NCBI GenBank assembly: GCA_035301025.1 | Contig: DATGUV010000143.1 | Location: 1-7,609 of the forward strand | Origin: CALAMD01 sp035301025 | Lineage (GTDB): Bacteria; Bacillota; Bacilli; Bacillales; Amphibacillaceae | Reading direction: 5' to 3' | Length of the DNA stretch: 7,609 nt | Shown here: positions 5,595 to 7,609 of the stretch, piece by piece | Numbering within the stretch: position 1 is the first letter of the stretch | How the letters are laid out: each line of letters starts with the position of its first letter | Made by a program: the position numbers and the translations under genes | Notes under the pieces: model-generated | What the model saw: only the letters and a program-made list of their open reading frames with translations | What the model was told of the DNA's origin: nothing | Database searches by the model: none

Positions 5595-5618
5595 ATTAAA
5601 TAATGAGGTGAATCAACT

Positions 5619-7609
5619 ATGAGAAAGATTCTTTCTTCAAAGGCAACATTTTTCATAATTGCTGCGTTGCTCCTTTGGGTAAAATCGTATCTCGTATATA
5701 TATCTGAATTTGATTTAGGCATTCAAAATATCCAACAAGAAAAACTATTATTCTTTAACCCTATTAGCTCTATTCTCGTGTTTTTAGGGATTGCCCTTTT
5801 TATTAAGGGACGGAAAATGGGAATTTGGGTCATTACTATTCAATCGCTTATGACACTTTTCCTTTATTCCAACGTAATGTTTTACCGTTTTAATAGTGAC
5901 TTCATTACGATTCCAGTTCTTACTCAAACGAGTAACTTTGGGAGCTTAGGTGGAAGTATCGCGAGCCTGGCACAATGGTCTGACTTATTATATACAGTGG
6001 ATATTATTTTACTCATCGTCTTATACGCATGGACAAGAAAAGATTGGACAGTGAGTAAAACACGTTTCCGTAAACCACTAATTGTGATGACAGCCGGTGT
6101 TCTTGCTTTTGCGATTAACTTACACTTTGCGGAAAAAGATCGTCCACAATTACTTGAACGTACATTTGACAGAAACTATATCGTTAAATATATTGGTGCA
6201 TATAACTTTGCCATTTACGATATTGTGCAAAATATCCAGTCTTCAACACAGCGTGTCTTAGCTGATAGTAATGATGTAACTGTTGTTGAGAACTATACGA
6301 AAAACAAATTTGCTGAACCAGATGAAGAACTTTTCGGTGTTGGTGAAGGAAAGAATATTATAAAAATACATTTAGAATCTTTCCAATCCTTTTTAATCGA
6401 TTATGAACTTCACGGAGAAGAAGTTACACCGTTTATGAACTCACTTGTGAATAATACTGAACATGAGTTTACGTATTATGAAAACTTCTTTCACCAAACA
6501 GAGCAAGGTAAAACAGCAGATGCCGAGTTGATCGTTGATAACTCCCTATTTGGTTTACCCCAAGGGGCAGCTTTCGTAACAAAAGCTAAAAACACGTATC
6601 AATCTTTACCTGCTGTTCTGAAAAATGAACAAGGCTATACAAATGCGATCTTACACGGAGACGGAAAGACTTTCTGGAACCGTGATGAGATTTACAAACA
6701 ATTTGCGATTGATGAATTTTTTGATGAAACATATTATGATATGAGTCCTGAAAACGTCATTGGTTATGGACTAAAAGATAAACCATTTTTTGAAGAATCT
6801 ATTCCAATGTTAGAGTCATTAGAGGAACCATTTTACGCACATTTATTAAGTCTTACACACCACCATCCATATTTAATTGATGAAGAAGATGCTACAATCG
6901 ATCCTGCTGAAACAGGAGATGGATCAGTAGACCGCTACTTCCAAACAGCACGCTATTTAGATGAGGCTTTAGAGCAATTCTTTATCGATTTAAAAGATAG
7001 TGGATTATATGAAGATTCCATCATTATGATATATGGAGACCATTACGGGGTATCCAACAATCATAATGAAGCGATGAGTCAATTACTTGATCAAGAAATC
7101 ACGCCATTTACAAACGCTCAGTTACAACGTGTGCCATTTATGGTGCGTATTCCAGGTGTAGAAGGCCAAGGCACCGTTTCCAATTTCGCCGGACAAGTAG
7201 ACGTTATGCCAACAATGCTTCACCTTGTTGGAATTAAAGCACAAGACTACATTCAACTTGGAACAGATATGTTTTCTGAAGACCATAAACAATATGTTCC
7301 TTTTAGAAACGGTGACTTCATCACACCTGAATACAGTATGATTCAAGATGTATTTTACGATAACGAAACAGAAGAACCGATCGAACCTACTAAGGAAATG
7401 CTTGATATGCAAGAGACTGTAATGTATGAGCTAGAATTGTCGGATAAAGTGATGCAAGGTGATTTACTGAGATACTATTCACCACATGAAAATTGGGTAC
7501 CAGTAGATACAGACGACTATTTCTATAAAGGATATGATGGAGAGTCCACTTTTGCAGAAGACTACCTTCAACAACAACAGCTTAAGGAACAAGATTCCTC
7601 ATTGCAAGG
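5619..7609 (+). CDS. ltaS: Lipoteichoic acid synthase (LtaS family), 3' end cut by window edge
   Basis: The first 663 codons are present without a stop. LtaS moves glycerol phosphate from phosphatidylglycerol onto the growing LTA chain on the outer face of the membrane. Five helices lie at about 10-28, 48-63, 68-88, 124-138 and 153-169. After a linker with a signal-peptidase-like VLA/D site at 215-216 comes the extracellular sulfatase-fold domain. Its catalytic and Mn-binding set is complete: Glu253 (HLESFQ), nucleophile Thr299 (EQGKTADAE), LHGDGKTFWNRD with His346, Trp353 and Arg355, the His414-416 cluster (THHHPY), and Asp474-His475 (GDHYG). ATG 5619 has GAGGTG at 5605-5610. Family proteins usually end near 640-650 residues; this one is still open at 663 with an acidic, Gln-rich tail (EDYLQQQQLKEQDSS). 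Bacilli often carry several paralogues (YflE, YfnI, YqgS, YvgJ), so the symbol is family-level; a primase or stress version cannot be excluded. Confidence 0.95.
   Translation, partial: MRKILSSKATFFIIAALLLWVKSYLVYISEFDLGIQNIQQEKLLFFNPISSILVFLGIALFIKGRKMGIWVITIQSLMTLFLYSNVMFYRFNSDFITIPVLTQTSNFGSLGGSIASLAQWSDLLYTVDIILLIVLYAWTRKDWTVSKTRFRKPLIVMTAGVLAFAINLHFAEKDRPQLLERTFDRNYIVKYIGAYNFAIYDIVQNIQSSTQRVLADSNDVTVVENYTKNKFAEPDEELFGVGEGKNIIKIHLESFQSFLIDYELHGEEVTPFMNSLVNNTEHEFTYYENFFHQTEQGKTADAELIVDNSLFGLPQGAAFVTKAKNTYQSLPAVLKNEQGYTNAILHGDGKTFWNRDEIYKQFAIDEFFDETYYDMSPENVIGYGLKDKPFFEESIPMLESLEEPFYAHLLSLTHHHPYLIDEEDATIDPAETGDGSVDRYFQTARYLDEALEQFFIDLKDSGLYEDSIIMIYGDHYGVSNNHNEAMSQLLDQEITPFTNAQLQRVPFMVRIPGVEGQGTVSNFAGQVDVMPTMLHLVGIKAQDYIQLGTDMFSEDHKQYVPFRNGDFITPEYSMIQDVFYDNETEEPIEPTKEMLDMQETVMYELELSDKVMQGDLLRYYSPHENWVPVDTDDYFYKGYDGESTFAEDYLQQQQLKEQDSSLQ

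Noticed and set aside
5465..5722. Open frame on the minus strand across the LTA synthase leader and start
   Set aside because: It would cover a promoter region, two dyads and the start of a clear gene, and it has no recognisable product.
7122..7412. Open frame on the minus strand inside the LTA synthase gene
   Set aside because: It overlaps the conserved sulfatase domain coding region and its protein resembles nothing; it is a shadow.

Overview
The window looks like chromosomal DNA of a low-GC, Gram-positive, spore-forming Bacillaceae member. The reasons are strong AGGAGG-type ribosome binding sites, sigma-A type promoters, a CotF-domain spore protein and a lipoteichoic acid (LTA) synthase. 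It holds eight genes, six complete and two cut by the window edges. No RNA gene, mobile element or CRISPR array is visible.

The left half reads on the minus strand. From about 3986 down to 1504 lies a two-gene catabolic operon: a creatininase-family metal amidohydrolase (3148..3906), then a cytosolic YwrD-like gamma-glutamyltransferase/acylase (1504..3117). A good sigma-A promoter and a near-consensus CcpA (cre) site lie ahead of the first gene, so carbon-catabolite control is likely. Directly after it comes a tightly coupled unit: a small GntR/YtrA-type repressor (994..1380), an ABC ATPase (296..997) and an ABC permease that runs off the left edge (1..312). These three genes overlap by 4 and 17 bases. 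Their promoter is buried in a perfect 13-bp inverted repeat. A second copy of the same half-site pair, with identical 12-bp spacing, sits 52 bp downstream in the leader. This points to an autoregulated, cell-envelope-stress-type exporter like the Ytr and Yhc systems of Bacillus subtilis.

The right half reads on the plus strand, divergently from about 4018. It carries a small four-helix membrane protein with a His-x-His motif (4130..4525), closed by a clear terminator. Next is a CotF-domain spore protein (4764..5378), preceded by what looks like a forespore sigma-G promoter and followed by another terminator. Last is an LTA synthase (5619 to the right edge) with a leader of about 130 nt containing two dyads.

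Nothing here is clearly a brand-new system. The most informative points are the phased double operator of the GntR-ABC unit, the pairing of creatininase with a non-canonical GGT under probable CcpA control, the sigma-G-like promoter of the CotF-like gene, and the structured leader of the LTA synthase gene.
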